A stretch of 30,097 nt of DNA from CAYZYO01 sp964482585 (lineage in GTDB: Bacteria; Bacillota; Syntrophomonadia; Syntrophomonadales; Syntrophomonadaceae): NCBI GenBank assembly GCA_964482585.1, contig CAYZYO010000006.1, forward strand, positions 1 through 30,097. Reading direction: 5' to 3'. The notes beneath the pieces are model-generated. The model had not been told where the DNA came from and made no database searches. It saw only the letters and a program-made list of their open reading frames with translations. The position numbers were made by a program, and so were the translations under genes. Each line of letters starts with the position of its first letter. Positions within the stretch are counted from its first letter, which is position 1. Positions 23,772 through 30,097 of the stretch are shown here, one piece after another.

Positions 23772-23798
23772 GACACGAGGGGACGGTTCTCTTGTGTC
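23772..23798. repeat. Single REP palindrome at the 3' end of the RAYT gene
   Basis: One 27-nt copy of the GACACA...TGTGTC palindrome, with two changes from the main form (positions 6 and 21). One change creates an extra A-T pair, so hairpin folding is kept. It overlaps the stop codon of the transposase gene. With the REPIN at 24630-24719 it brackets the RAYT gene. Confidence 0.85.
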
Positions 23799-24579
23799 AA
23801 CTTTTATCTTTAGCTTTTCGAGCAATGTGGAATGGCAAACCGGTTATCCTGCAAATTTGCCGCAGGCTGAGTCCGTCATTTCTTAAATAACTCAATACCC
23901 TATTTCGCTCATCCTGATTCATCGCCTGTATAGCTGTTGCTGGTTTACCGTTCATTCTTTTCTTTACAATTTCAAATGCCTCACTTTCACTGATTCGTTT
24001 GAGTTTATTATAATCCAGGCAGTGGTCTTCGTTAATTTCTTGGGTAAACTCTCGAAGGGCTTCAATTGCCTTTTGCCATTCCCTATGCATCATGCCTAAG
24101 ATTAACCTGGTATCAGGAAATGCCGCATTATTTTGATCCTTTTTATAATAAGCAGCACAACTACTCCATTCATATTCTTCCGGCTTATTGACAATGGATG
24201 CTTTAATAGGGTTTTGATGAATGTAGCGAATGACTGTCAGTAAGTATGCGTCATCTTCTACGCATTCACTCTTAAAGCGATCCTGGAACACATGTCCTGT
24301 TCTTTCGTGTTTCCGGTTATACCAATAGGCGTAACTTACATTTAAGCGTTTCATAAAGGCTGATATATCTTCATCGTCTTCTTTTAATAGTAAATGCACG
24401 TGATTGGTCATCAAGCAATACCCGAGTACGCTTACTCCAGTTTCGAGCGATAACTTTTTCATCGTATCTAAGTATTTTTGAAAATCGGCTCTTTCATGAA
24501 AAATATCCTGCTGGCCGATTCCCCGCACTATAACATGATAGATTCCTGTTTCACTTTTCTTTCTTGGCTTCCTGGGCAT
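23797..24579 (-). CDS. REP-associated tyrosine transposase (RAYT, Y1/HUH family)
   Basis: This 260-residue single-strand-specific Y1 transposase is of the IS200-related RAYT type, which acts on REP palindromes. The HUH motif is NHVHLLL (His60, His62), and the catalytic tyrosine is probably Tyr119 in RYIHQNP. The start GIYHVIVRG and the block RTGHVFQDRFKSE are family hallmarks. The C-terminal part (about 215-255) looks like a helix-turn-helix (LRNDGLSLRQICRITGLP), which may recognise the repeat. ATG 24579 has AAAGGGA 8 nt upstream. It is bracketed by a REPIN 50 nt upstream and a REP at its stop. The gene is intact, and the 90-bp repeat is present elsewhere in the window, so it may still act. 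Confidence 0.92.
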   Translation of the reverse strand: MPRKPRKKSETGIYHVIVRGIGQQDIFHERADFQKYLDTMKKLSLETGVSVLGYCLMTNHVHLLLKEDDEDISAFMKRLNVSYAYWYNRKHERTGHVFQDRFKSECVEDDAYLLTVIRYIHQNPIKASIVNKPEEYEWSSCAAYYKKDQNNAAFPDTRLILGMMHREWQKAIEALREFTQEINEDHCLDYNKLKRISESEAFEIVKKRMNGKPATAIQAMNQDERNRVLSYLRNDGLSLRQICRITGLPFHIARKAKDKS

Positions 24580-24629
24580 TGGTTTACATCCCTTTCTTTT
24601 TTTTCGAATTCTACCATGAATTGTATTTA

Positions 24630-24719
24630 GACACAAGGGGACGGTTCTCCTGTGTCAATAAAAACGGCGCGCCCATGGGCGCACGTTCTATTGACACAGG
24701 AGAACCGTCCCCTTGTGTC
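24630..24719. repeat. REPIN, 90 bp, copy B, at the phoU 3' end
   Basis: Inverted 27-nt arms (24630-24656 and 24693-24719) flank a 36-nt centre containing the 14-bp palindrome GCGCCCATGGGCGC (24669-24682). It is an exact inverted copy of 28261-28350. The TAG stop of phoU spans its right-hand border. In RNA it would fold into a long perfect-arm hairpin and could end or stabilise the pst transcript. Confidence 0.95.
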
Positions 24720-25402
24720 TACCCCTCCCGCCGCCTTGCGTGCGCTAGTTTGTTAAGATCAACCCGCTGTCCTTTAACCAGATAAATTGCCATTTCAGCA
24801 AGGTTAGTTGCATGATCCCCAACCCGCTCTAAATTTTTAGCAACCAGGAGCAATCTGGTAGATTGAGGTATATTTTTGCTGTCCTGCATCATATATGAAA
24901 GCAGTTCCCTGAATATTTGATCATAAAGCGCATTTATCTCTTTTTCCATAGGAACTAAGCTCATAGCTAATTCAACATCCTGGTCCATAAAGGCCTTAAG
25001 TGTTTTTTGAATCATATCCTGGGATATTTTAGCCATCCTGGGTATATCAATTAAAGGTTTAATATAAGCTTGATCATATAAATCAATGGTAATTTGTGCA
25101 ATGTTCGCTGCATGGTCTGCCATTCTTTCAATATCACCAATCATTTTCATTATTGTAGCAATTAAACGCAAATCTTTAGCCATAGGCTGCTTTAACGCAA
25201 TAAGACACAAAGCTCTTTTTTCAATTTCTAGTTCCATGTTATCTATAATGTCATCATTATTAATTACTTCATATGCCAACTTTATATCTTTGTCTACCAG
25301 TGCCTTTACAGACTTGTAGATCTGTTCTTCTAGAAGCCTCCCCATTTTCATCAGCTTGTTTTTTAGTTTTTCGAGTTCTTCTGATAATGATTCACTTACC
25401 AT
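24719..25402 (-). CDS. phoU: PhoU, phosphate signalling/transport regulator
   Basis: PhoU links the PstSCAB transporter to PhoR and keeps the Pho response off when phosphate is plentiful. The 227-residue all-helical protein has two PhoU repeats with the metal-binding-type motifs EIEKRALCLIALKQPMAKDLR and ERMADHAANIA in the first half, and LERVGDHATNLAE in the second. ATG 25402 is preceded by AAAGGGGGT. It follows pstB by 13 nt. The last codons (ARRREG) run up to the REPIN, and the stop codon uses the border base of that element, so the natural C-terminus may have been slightly altered. Confidence 0.96.
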   Translation of the reverse strand: MVSESLSEELEKLKNKLMKMGRLLEEQIYKSVKALVDKDIKLAYEVINNDDIIDNMELEIEKRALCLIALKQPMAKDLRLIATIMKMIGDIERMADHAANIAQITIDLYDQAYIKPLIDIPRMAKISQDMIQKTLKAFMDQDVELAMSLVPMEKEINALYDQIFRELLSYMMQDSKNIPQSTRLLLVAKNLERVGDHATNLAEMAIYLVKGQRVDLNKLAHARRREG

Positions 25403-25415
25403 TATATTACCCCCT

Positions 25416-26186
25416 TTATCCGAACCTTCCTGTTATATAATCCTCGGTTCTTTTATCCCGTGGATTTATAAATAGTTCATCAGTCTCCCGGAATTCAATC
25501 ATATCCCCATTAAGAAAAAAACCAGTATAATCTGAAACCCTGGCGGCCTGCTGCATATTATGGGTAACAATTACAATAGTATAATGGTTCTTTAATTCTC
25601 CAATTAATTCTTCCAGTTTTGATATTGAAATAGGATCAAGAGCCGAAGCCGGTTCATCCATTAAGATTACCTGGGGCTCTACCGCTAAAACCCTGGCTAT
25701 AACTAACCTCTGCTGCTGCCCCCCGGATAACCTTGCAGCCGGTGAATTTAGTCTATCACTGATCTCACTCCAGAGGTTGACTGCTTGCAAACTCTTTTCT
25801 ACAATATCATCTAAGATGTTTTTGTTGTTAATACCATGTATTTTAGGCCCATAAGCCACATTCTCATAAATTGACATGGGAAATACTGATGGTCTTTGAA
25901 ATACCATCCCTACTTTTTTTCTTAAGCCAACTACATCTACATCCTTTTCGTAAATAGGTTTATCGTCAAAAAAAACCTGTCCTTCTGTACTGGTACCCTC
26001 AATTAATTCATTAAGGCGATTTAGTGTTCTTAAAAAAGTAGATTTCCCACATCCTGAAGGTCCTATTAAAGCTGTAACTTTGTTTTCCTCAATATTTATT
26101 TTAATATCATATAATGCTTGGAAATCCTTATAGAATACTGATATGTTTTCACTTTTCATTTTTACCTTTTTTACCTTTTTTTTCAT
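25416..26186 (-). CDS. pstB: PstB, phosphate ABC transporter ATPase
   Basis: ATP-hydrolysing subunit of the high-affinity phosphate importer, on the inner face of the membrane. The 256-residue product has Walker A GPSGCGKST, Q-loop region GMVFQRPSVFPMSIYENV (PstB type), signature LSGGQQQR, Walker B VILMDEPASALDP and the H-loop in IVTHNMQQA. ATG 26186 is chosen because GAGGTG lies 7 nt upstream; the N-terminal lysine-rich stretch is slightly longer than usual. It starts 19 nt after pstA and is followed by phoU, the standard order. Confidence 0.97.
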   Translation of the reverse strand: MKKKVKKVKMKSENISVFYKDFQALYDIKINIEENKVTALIGPSGCGKSTFLRTLNRLNELIEGTSTEGQVFFDDKPIYEKDVDVVGLRKKVGMVFQRPSVFPMSIYENVAYGPKIHGINNKNILDDIVEKSLQAVNLWSEISDRLNSPAARLSGGQQQRLVIARVLAVEPQVILMDEPASALDPISISKLEELIGELKNHYTIVIVTHNMQQAARVSDYTGFFLNGDMIEFRETDELFINPRDKRTEDYITGRFG

Positions 26187-26205
26187 TTTTATACACCTCA
26201 AATGT

Positions 26206-27042
26206 TTATCTGTTTGAATGGGCCAAAATGCGCAGACCATAATTAGCCAGGAAATTAATTATAAGCACAAGGATAATTATTAAGAATGCAGTCCCAAAAG
26301 CTCTTTCCATTGACAAGCCTTCCATTGCTAATATATAAAGATGAACCGTCATGGTCCTGGCTGGATCACTCAAACTCGCCGGCATTCCCAGCGAGCTGCC
26401 GGCAGTTAAGATTACAGCAGCTGTTTCCCCTACTGCTCTTCCGACAGACAAAATAATACCGGTACTTATTCCTGGAAAGGCAGCAGGAATAATTATCCTG
26501 CGTACCGTCTGCCACTTACTAGCTCCAAGTGCCAGGCTGTTTTCCCGGTATTCATCTGGTACGGATAATATGGCTTCCTGGGCGGTTCTGGTTATCGTAG
26601 GAAGTATCATTATTGCTAATGTCATAGCCCCGGATATTATCGACCAACCCATTCCCAGGAATATGACGAAAAAAACAAATCCAAAGAGTCCAAAAACAAT
26701 AGATGGAATGCCGGCCAAAGTTTCAGCAGTCAAATTAACCAGGTAAGCAAACTTACTTTTTCGGCTAGCGTATTCCTCCAGATATATTGCTGTTCCTACC
26801 CCTAATGGTGCAGCTATTAATATAGATACAAATGTAAGATATAACGTTCCTACAATAGCAATTGAAATTCCACCTTCCTTACCTGCACGTTTAGGTGGCT
26901 GCACAATGAAATCCAGGTTAACTGCTGATATTCCTTTTATAATCACATAACCAATAATCGCAGCTAATATACCTATTATTACTACGGCTGATAACCAAAA
27001 AAGTATAGTTAATAATCTTTCTTTAAAATTATTTCCTCCCAT
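26206..27042 (-). CDS. pstA: PstA, phosphate ABC transporter permease
   Basis: One of the two membrane permeases of the Pst importer. The 278-residue protein has about six hydrophobic membrane segments, beginning at residues 15-38, and the permease EAA-type loop around ENSLALGASKWQTVRRIIIPAAFPGI, where the ATPase docks. ATG 27042 is preferred over a GTG 9 nt upstream because GGCAGGTG lies 6 nt before it. It overlaps the end of pstC by 14 nt, so translation is coupled. Confidence 0.95.
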   Translation of the reverse strand: MGGNNFKERLLTILFWLSAVVIIGILAAIIGYVIIKGISAVNLDFIVQPPKRAGKEGGISIAIVGTLYLTFVSILIAAPLGVGTAIYLEEYASRKSKFAYLVNLTAETLAGIPSIVFGLFGFVFFVIFLGMGWSIISGAMTLAIMILPTITRTAQEAILSVPDEYRENSLALGASKWQTVRRIIIPAAFPGISTGIILSVGRAVGETAAVILTAGSSLGMPASLSDPARTMTVHLYILAMEGLSMERAFGTAFLIIILVLIINFLANYGLRILAHSNR

Positions 27043-27976
27043 TTGTAACACCTGCCTTTACTGACAAATTTACAATTAAATTAAGTATTACAATAAAGAC
27101 AAATAGTACAGCACCGGTTGCAAATAAAGCCGCTTGATGATCTCCTGCTGCATAACCCATTTCCAACACTATGTTGCTGGTCATAGTCCTTACGGGAGAT
27201 AATATCCCTTCAGGAAGTCTAGTAGAATTACCAGTAACCATAACTACTGCCATGGTTTCACCAATTGCTCTCCCCATCCCTAATATTATGGCAGTTATTA
27301 TACCTGACCTGGCAGCTGGAATTATTACCCTCCCTATAGTCTGGTAGTGGGTAGCGCCCAAAGCTAACGACCCCTCTTTATATTCTTCAGGTACCGCCAG
27401 TATTGAATCCCGGGAAATATTAATTATTGTTGGCAGAATCATTATTCCTAAAACAATTCCACCTGCCAGAACGCTCAGACCATTTCCCCCGAGGTAATTT
27501 CTAATTAACGGAACTATTAGAATAAGTCCAAAAAATCCATAGACTACCGAAGGTATTCCAGCTAATAGCTCAGTCAGGCTGCCAAGTATTTTGCTTATTT
27601 TTGCCGGAGCAATCTCGGCCATGAAAATGGCTGTAATTAGTCCTAATGGTACAGCCCACAAAAGAGCTGCCAGGGTTACCATTACTGACCCAATAAACAT
27701 GGATCCTATTCCAAAACTGCCCCTGGTAGGGCTCCATTTAAGTTCAAAAAGAAAATTATTAATTCCAATCTTGGATATGAGAGGGATACCCTTGGCAAAG
27801 ATGAATACCGTTATCAAGATTATTGCCAGTATAGAAATACCTGCACAGATCTTTAACAAATATTCAATTAAGCTTTCTTTACTAAATTTGATGACTTTTT
27901 TGCCTTTTGCTTTATTCTGTTCTTGTATCTGTGAAGATGCAGTAATAATTCTTTTTTCTCTACAAATATCAGCCAA
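27029..27976 (-). CDS. pstC: PstC, phosphate ABC transporter permease
   Basis: The second membrane permease of the Pst importer. The 315-residue protein has an N-terminal cytoplasmic tail of about 40 residues, six membrane segments, the PstC block LKWSPTRGSFGI in the first external region, and the ATPase-docking loop KEGSLALGATHYQTIGRVIIPAA. The TTG start at 27976 is the best available; GGGAG lies 11 nt upstream, a little far. A later start is not supported by a ribosome site. It is separated from pstS by 382 nt that contain a REPIN, a dispersed repeat and a Pho-box-like promoter, so pstC-pstA-pstB-phoU may be transcribed partly on its own. Confidence 0.94.
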   Translation of the reverse strand: MADICREKRIITASSQIQEQNKAKGKKVIKFSKESLIEYLLKICAGISILAIILITVFIFAKGIPLISKIGINNFLFELKWSPTRGSFGIGSMFIGSVMVTLAALLWAVPLGLITAIFMAEIAPAKISKILGSLTELLAGIPSVVYGFFGLILIVPLIRNYLGGNGLSVLAGGIVLGIMILPTIINISRDSILAVPEEYKEGSLALGATHYQTIGRVIIPAARSGIITAIILGMGRAIGETMAVVMVTGNSTRLPEGILSPVRTMTSNIVLEMGYAAGDHQAALFATGAVLFVFIVILNLIVNLSVKAGVTNGRK

Positions 27977-28061
27977 AGTCTCATCAACTCCCTTATTTAA
28001 CTTGCGAAATTTACATAATCAAAGCATTTTTATATCATTAGCCAGGTATTTTAGTACTATT

Positions 28062-28122
28062 ATCCTGAGGCCTTCTTTGCTAACGCTTAAAATGACAGTT
28101 GGATTTATAAATTATGCAAAAC
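28062..28122 (+). repeat. Dispersed composite repeat, copy 2
   Basis: ATCCTGAGGC (28062-28071) and a 21-nt segment ending TTATGCAAAAC (28102-28122) are shared with 7190-7235. The intervening part, read on the minus strand, begins TGTCATTTTAAGCG and resembles the TGTCATTCTGAGCG-type intergenic repeat known from many bacteria. Orientation is nominal. Confidence 0.5.
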
Positions 28123-28173
28123 TCTTACTTATTTGAACAATAGCATTTATTTGTTAACTTATAAGCTGTTATA

Positions 28174-28212
28174 ATTTAAGTTTTAGTTTTTTTTATGTAA
28201 ATGGAATGTAAA
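28174..28212 (-). promoter_or_regulatory. Pho-box-like promoter upstream of pstC
   Basis: Two perfect TTTACA hexamers (28207-28212 and 28196-28201) are 11 bp apart, the spacing of PhoP boxes in Bacillus. TAAATT lies 17 nt after the second, so that hexamer could double as a -35. Outer hexamers are poor. It would give pstCAB-phoU a phosphate-controlled start between the REPIN and pstC. Confidence 0.5.
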
Positions 28213-28260
28213 GACTTTTAGAACAATGCAAAAACCCACATCCTAAACTAGAGGCGGGTA

Positions 28261-28350
28261 GACACAAGGGGACGGTTCTCCTGTGTCAATAGAACGTGCG
28301 CCCATGGGCGCGCCGTTTTTATTGACACAGGAGAACCGTCCCCTTGTGTC
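28261..28350. repeat. REPIN, 90 bp, copy C, between pstS and pstC
   Basis: Exact reverse complement of copy B at 24630-24719, including the 36-nt centre. Arms are 28261-28287 and 28324-28350. It starts 8 nt after the pstS stop codon in the direction of transcription. In the transcript it would form a strong hairpin that could protect the pstS message or reduce readthrough into pstC. Confidence 0.95.
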
Positions 28351-28358
28351 TACTGCCC

Positions 28359-29216
28359 TTATATGCTGATAGCTCCTTCTTCAACAACTATTGCCTGACC
28401 TTCATCACTGAGAACAAAATCTATATAAGCTTTGGCTAAACCCCGGGGTGCAGTTTTAGTTACATAATTCAAAGGCCTATAGATTTTATAGGTTCCATTT
28501 TTGATGTTTTCTACAGTTGCTGCTGCACCTTCAATATTGACTGCTTTTACTTCTTTATTAATATGGGCCAGAGAAAGAAACCCTATGGCATTCTTGTCAC
28601 CAACCACTGTAGTCCTCAGTGCTCCATTAGAGTTTTGGATTATTGCTTTATCGGATATTTCTTCACCATTCATAACCAGTTCTTCAAAAGCACCCCTGGT
28701 ACCTGAGCCATCTTCTCTGCATACTACCGCAATTGGTTCATCTTCTCCGCCAACATTTTTCCAGTTGGTAATGTTGCCCAGATAAATATTCTTTACTTCT
28801 TCTTGCCTCAGGTCATTAACTCTATTTGCAGGATGAATAACAATGGCTATTCCATCATTTGCCAGTGTAGTTACTACAAGATTTTTAGCTTTTTCTTCGT
28901 CTTTTAATTCTCGAGATGCTGCTCCAATATCTGCTACCCCCGATATAGCCGCTTCAACTCCCTGACTTGATCCTCCACCCTGTACATTAATCTGAACCCC
29001 GGGATTCTTTTCCATAAACTTCTCTGCCAGCACTTCGCTAAATGGCTGTACTGAAGTAGATCCTGCAATTGTAAGGGTTCCTGTCAATTCCCCCGAGTTT
29101 TGATTGTCGCCCGGCGCCTTATTATCTTGTTGACCACAACCTGCAATAAAACCTGCTGCTATTAGTAATCCAATAATTAGAAAACTAATTCTTTTACTTG
29201 TTTTTTTTGATGTCAT
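28359..29216 (-). CDS. pstS: PstS, phosphate-binding lipoprotein
   Basis: High-affinity extracellular phosphate receptor of the Pst importer. The 285-residue product has a lipoprotein signal: charged N-terminus, hydrophobic stretch, and lipobox AGFIAGC with Cys27 as the likely lipidated residue, followed by a polar linker. Phosphate-binding blocks are GSTSVQP, GGGSSQG and REDGSGTRGAFE. ATG 29216 has AAGGAGG 10 nt upstream. The Pho box at 29312-29350 lies upstream, and a PhoR-type kinase gene precedes it. A REPIN follows immediately. Confidence 0.97.
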   Translation of the reverse strand: MTSKKTSKRISFLIIGLLIAAGFIAGCGQQDNKAPGDNQNSGELTGTLTIAGSTSVQPFSEVLAEKFMEKNPGVQINVQGGGSSQGVEAAISGVADIGAASRELKDEEKAKNLVVTTLANDGIAIVIHPANRVNDLRQEEVKNIYLGNITNWKNVGGEDEPIAVVCREDGSGTRGAFEELVMNGEEISDKAIIQNSNGALRTTVVGDKNAIGFLSLAHINKEVKAVNIEGAAATVENIKNGTYKIYRPLNYVTKTAPRGLAKAYIDFVLSDEGQAIVVEEGAISI

Positions 29217-29311
29217 TTACCCTTTACCTCCTTGATGATATCTTTTTTATGGTGTACACCTTACTCCTGTAAATAAGATATCACCTCTTTGTAAAGGGCG
29301 TGATAGAAGTT

Positions 29312-29350
29312 TTTTAAATTATTGTCTTCTATATGTAAATAATCTGTAAG
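29312..29350 (-). promoter_or_regulatory. Pho box (PhoP binding site) upstream of pstS
   Basis: Four hexamers lie in exact 11-bp register on the minus strand: CTTACA (29345-29350), TTTACA (29334-29339), AAGACA (29323-29328) and TTAAAA (29312-29317), with 5-bp spacers. This matches the TT(A/T/C)ACA-N5 direct-repeat layout of Bacillus PhoP boxes. The site ends about 95 nt before the pstS start codon. Confidence 0.75.
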
Positions 29351-29380
29351 CCAATTTAAAAACTATTCTTTATATTTATC

Positions 29381-29582
29381 AACCACCGATACAAACAGAT
29401 GGCTTACAGATTTACACGGATTTTTTTGTTTTCACTCCCCACCTTATTATAATCACTGCTATCTCGTAAACCATTGTTTTGTAATCCTGCTGCTGAAATA
29501 CCTCCATTGAACTACCTAATATCACAGCTCTTAAAATCCCAAAATTATCTGGGGGGATCTGTGCCCATCCGTGGTTAATTAC
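29381..29582. repeat. Inverted-repeat element built from ATCTGTG units, copy 2
   Basis: The left end (AACCACCGATACAAACAGAT... to CACGGATTTTT, 29381-29427) and the right end (GATCTGTGCCCATCCGTGGTTAATT, in two blocks, 29556-29580) are imperfect inverted repeats of the 10-nt ATCTGTG unit. The spacing (about 200 bp) matches copy 1 at 15058-15267, although the centres differ. It fills most of the phoR-pstS gap; no convincing gene lies inside. Confidence 0.5.
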
Positions 29583-29617
29583 TATAATCAAAGTGAAACG
29601 ATGATTTTCTTTTGACA

Positions 29618-29645
29618 TCTATTCTCTATTCATTATTCTCTAATC
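29618..29645. repeat. 7-nt GAATAGA tandem repeats, site 2, at the phoR 3' end
   Basis: Units TCTATTC, TCTATTC, ATTATTC and TCTAATC. They encode the last residues (LENNE) and stop of the kinase gene. The same family lies at 14936-14966. Confidence 0.78.
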
Positions 29646-30097
29646 TGTTTTTTGGAAGGGTAAAATAGAATATCGATCCTTCTCCTATTGAACTTTCTAA
29701 TCCCACCTGTCCTCCCAGGTTCTCAACCAGGTGTTTTACTATAGCGAGCCCTAAGCCCGTCCCTCCCGTCTTGCGCGAACGGGTTTTATCTACCCGGTAA
29801 AACCTTTCAAATACTCGTGGTTTTTCTTTCTCCGGTATCCCCTCACCCTGATCCTGAACGCAAATTTTAATATCTTTTTTTCGTTCTTCCAAGGTTATTG
29901 TTATTGGTTTATTTTCAGTACTGTAATTAACAGCATTGTCCAGCAGATTAATAAGTACTTGAATAACGAAATCCGGATCACAATCAATATAAATTTTCCT
30001 GGGCGGGGTTACAAAATTTATCTCTTGTTCAGGTAAATCGTTTCTTTTTTTGAACAGGTTAATTGAATTCTCTATTAAATGCCCCATATTAATTGTT
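29626..30097 (-). CDS. phoR: PhoR-type sensor histidine kinase, C-terminal part (cut by window edge)
   Basis: Only the ATP-binding catalytic half is inside the window; the frame stays open to the last base, so the sensor and dimerisation domains lie beyond 30097. The HATPase boxes are in order: N box LLDNAVNYS, G1 DQGEGIP, F box FERFYRVDKTRSR and G2 GGTGLGLAIVKHLV. The ending LESSIGEGSIFYFTLP is typical of PhoR/WalK-like kinases. Its position just upstream of a Pho box and pstS makes PhoR the best guess. The partner phoP should lie further upstream. The last five codons fall in a 7-nt repeat tract. Confidence 0.88.
   Translation of the reverse strand, partial: TINMGHLIENSINLFKKRNDLPEQEINFVTPPRKIYIDCDPDFVIQVLINLLDNAVNYSTENKPITITLEERKKDIKICVQDQGEGIPEKEKPRVFERFYRVDKTRSRKTGGTGLGLAIVKHLVENLGGQVGLESSIGEGSIFYFTLPKNRLENNE

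Noticed and set aside
28141..28192. Additional Pho-box hexamers (TAACA words) downstream of the TTTACA pair
   Set aside because: Their spacing is 15 rather than 11 bp, so they do not extend the box.
29412..29618. A 68-codon minus-strand open frame between pstS and phoR
   Set aside because: It runs through the ATCTGTG repeat units, has no ribosome site and resembles no family; it is a by-product of repeat DNA.

Overview
The window is a chromosomal stretch of an anaerobic, AT-rich Clostridia-type Firmicute, probably an acetogen-like or syntrophic lineage. The main evidence is a selenocysteine formate dehydrogenase, a tungsten-type aldehyde:ferredoxin oxidoreductase, a Bacillus-style Pho box, the smc-ftsY gene pair, and AGGAGG ribosome sites with frequent TTG and GTG starts. 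Every gene I can support is on the minus strand, so transcription runs from 30097 towards 1. No species is assigned. No tRNA, rRNA, CRISPR array or prophage was seen.

In transcription order, the first block (30097-24719) is the phosphate module: the C-terminal end of a PhoR-type kinase, pstS with a four-hexamer Pho box, pstC, pstA, pstB and phoU. A 90-bp palindromic repeat sits between pstS and pstC, and an identical but inverted copy sits exactly at the phoU stop. A second Pho-box-like site precedes pstC. Next come a REP-associated tyrosine transposase (RAYT) flanked by the same repeat family, and birA. Then follow smc, ftsY, mtnP, mtnA and a class II aldolase, tightly packed and probably co-transcribed. 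The last three fit the anaerobic methylthioadenosine/5'-deoxyadenosine salvage route (DHAP shunt). A methylthioadenosine deaminase (mtaD) follows and ends at a clear terminator.

The second half (13.2 kb to 81) is a molybdenum/tungsten redox region. A promoter leads into mobB, an aldehyde:ferredoxin oxidoreductase, a four-cluster ferredoxin, an FAD/NAD oxidoreductase and a second four-cluster ferredoxin, which together resemble an NAD-linked AOR complex. fdhD follows. Then a Moco/Tuco-type riboswitch with its own terminator controls fdhA (in-frame UGA with SECIS), two molybdopterin-binding proteins (one MoeA-like), nuoE and nuoF. This predicts an NAD(P)-linked, possibly electron-bifurcating formate dehydrogenase with dedicated cofactor-insertion proteins.

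The spaces between genes are crowded with repeats of several kinds: palindromic REP/REPIN elements, 11-nt GTTTAACTATT-like tandem units, 7-8-nt GAATAGA and TTCCAACT units, 10-nt ATCTGTG units that form inverted-repeat elements of about 205 bp, and two dispersed composite elements. Several genes end inside these repeats. This repeat landscape, the repeat inside the pst operon, and the adjacency of aldehyde-producing salvage genes to an AOR operon are the most interesting features.
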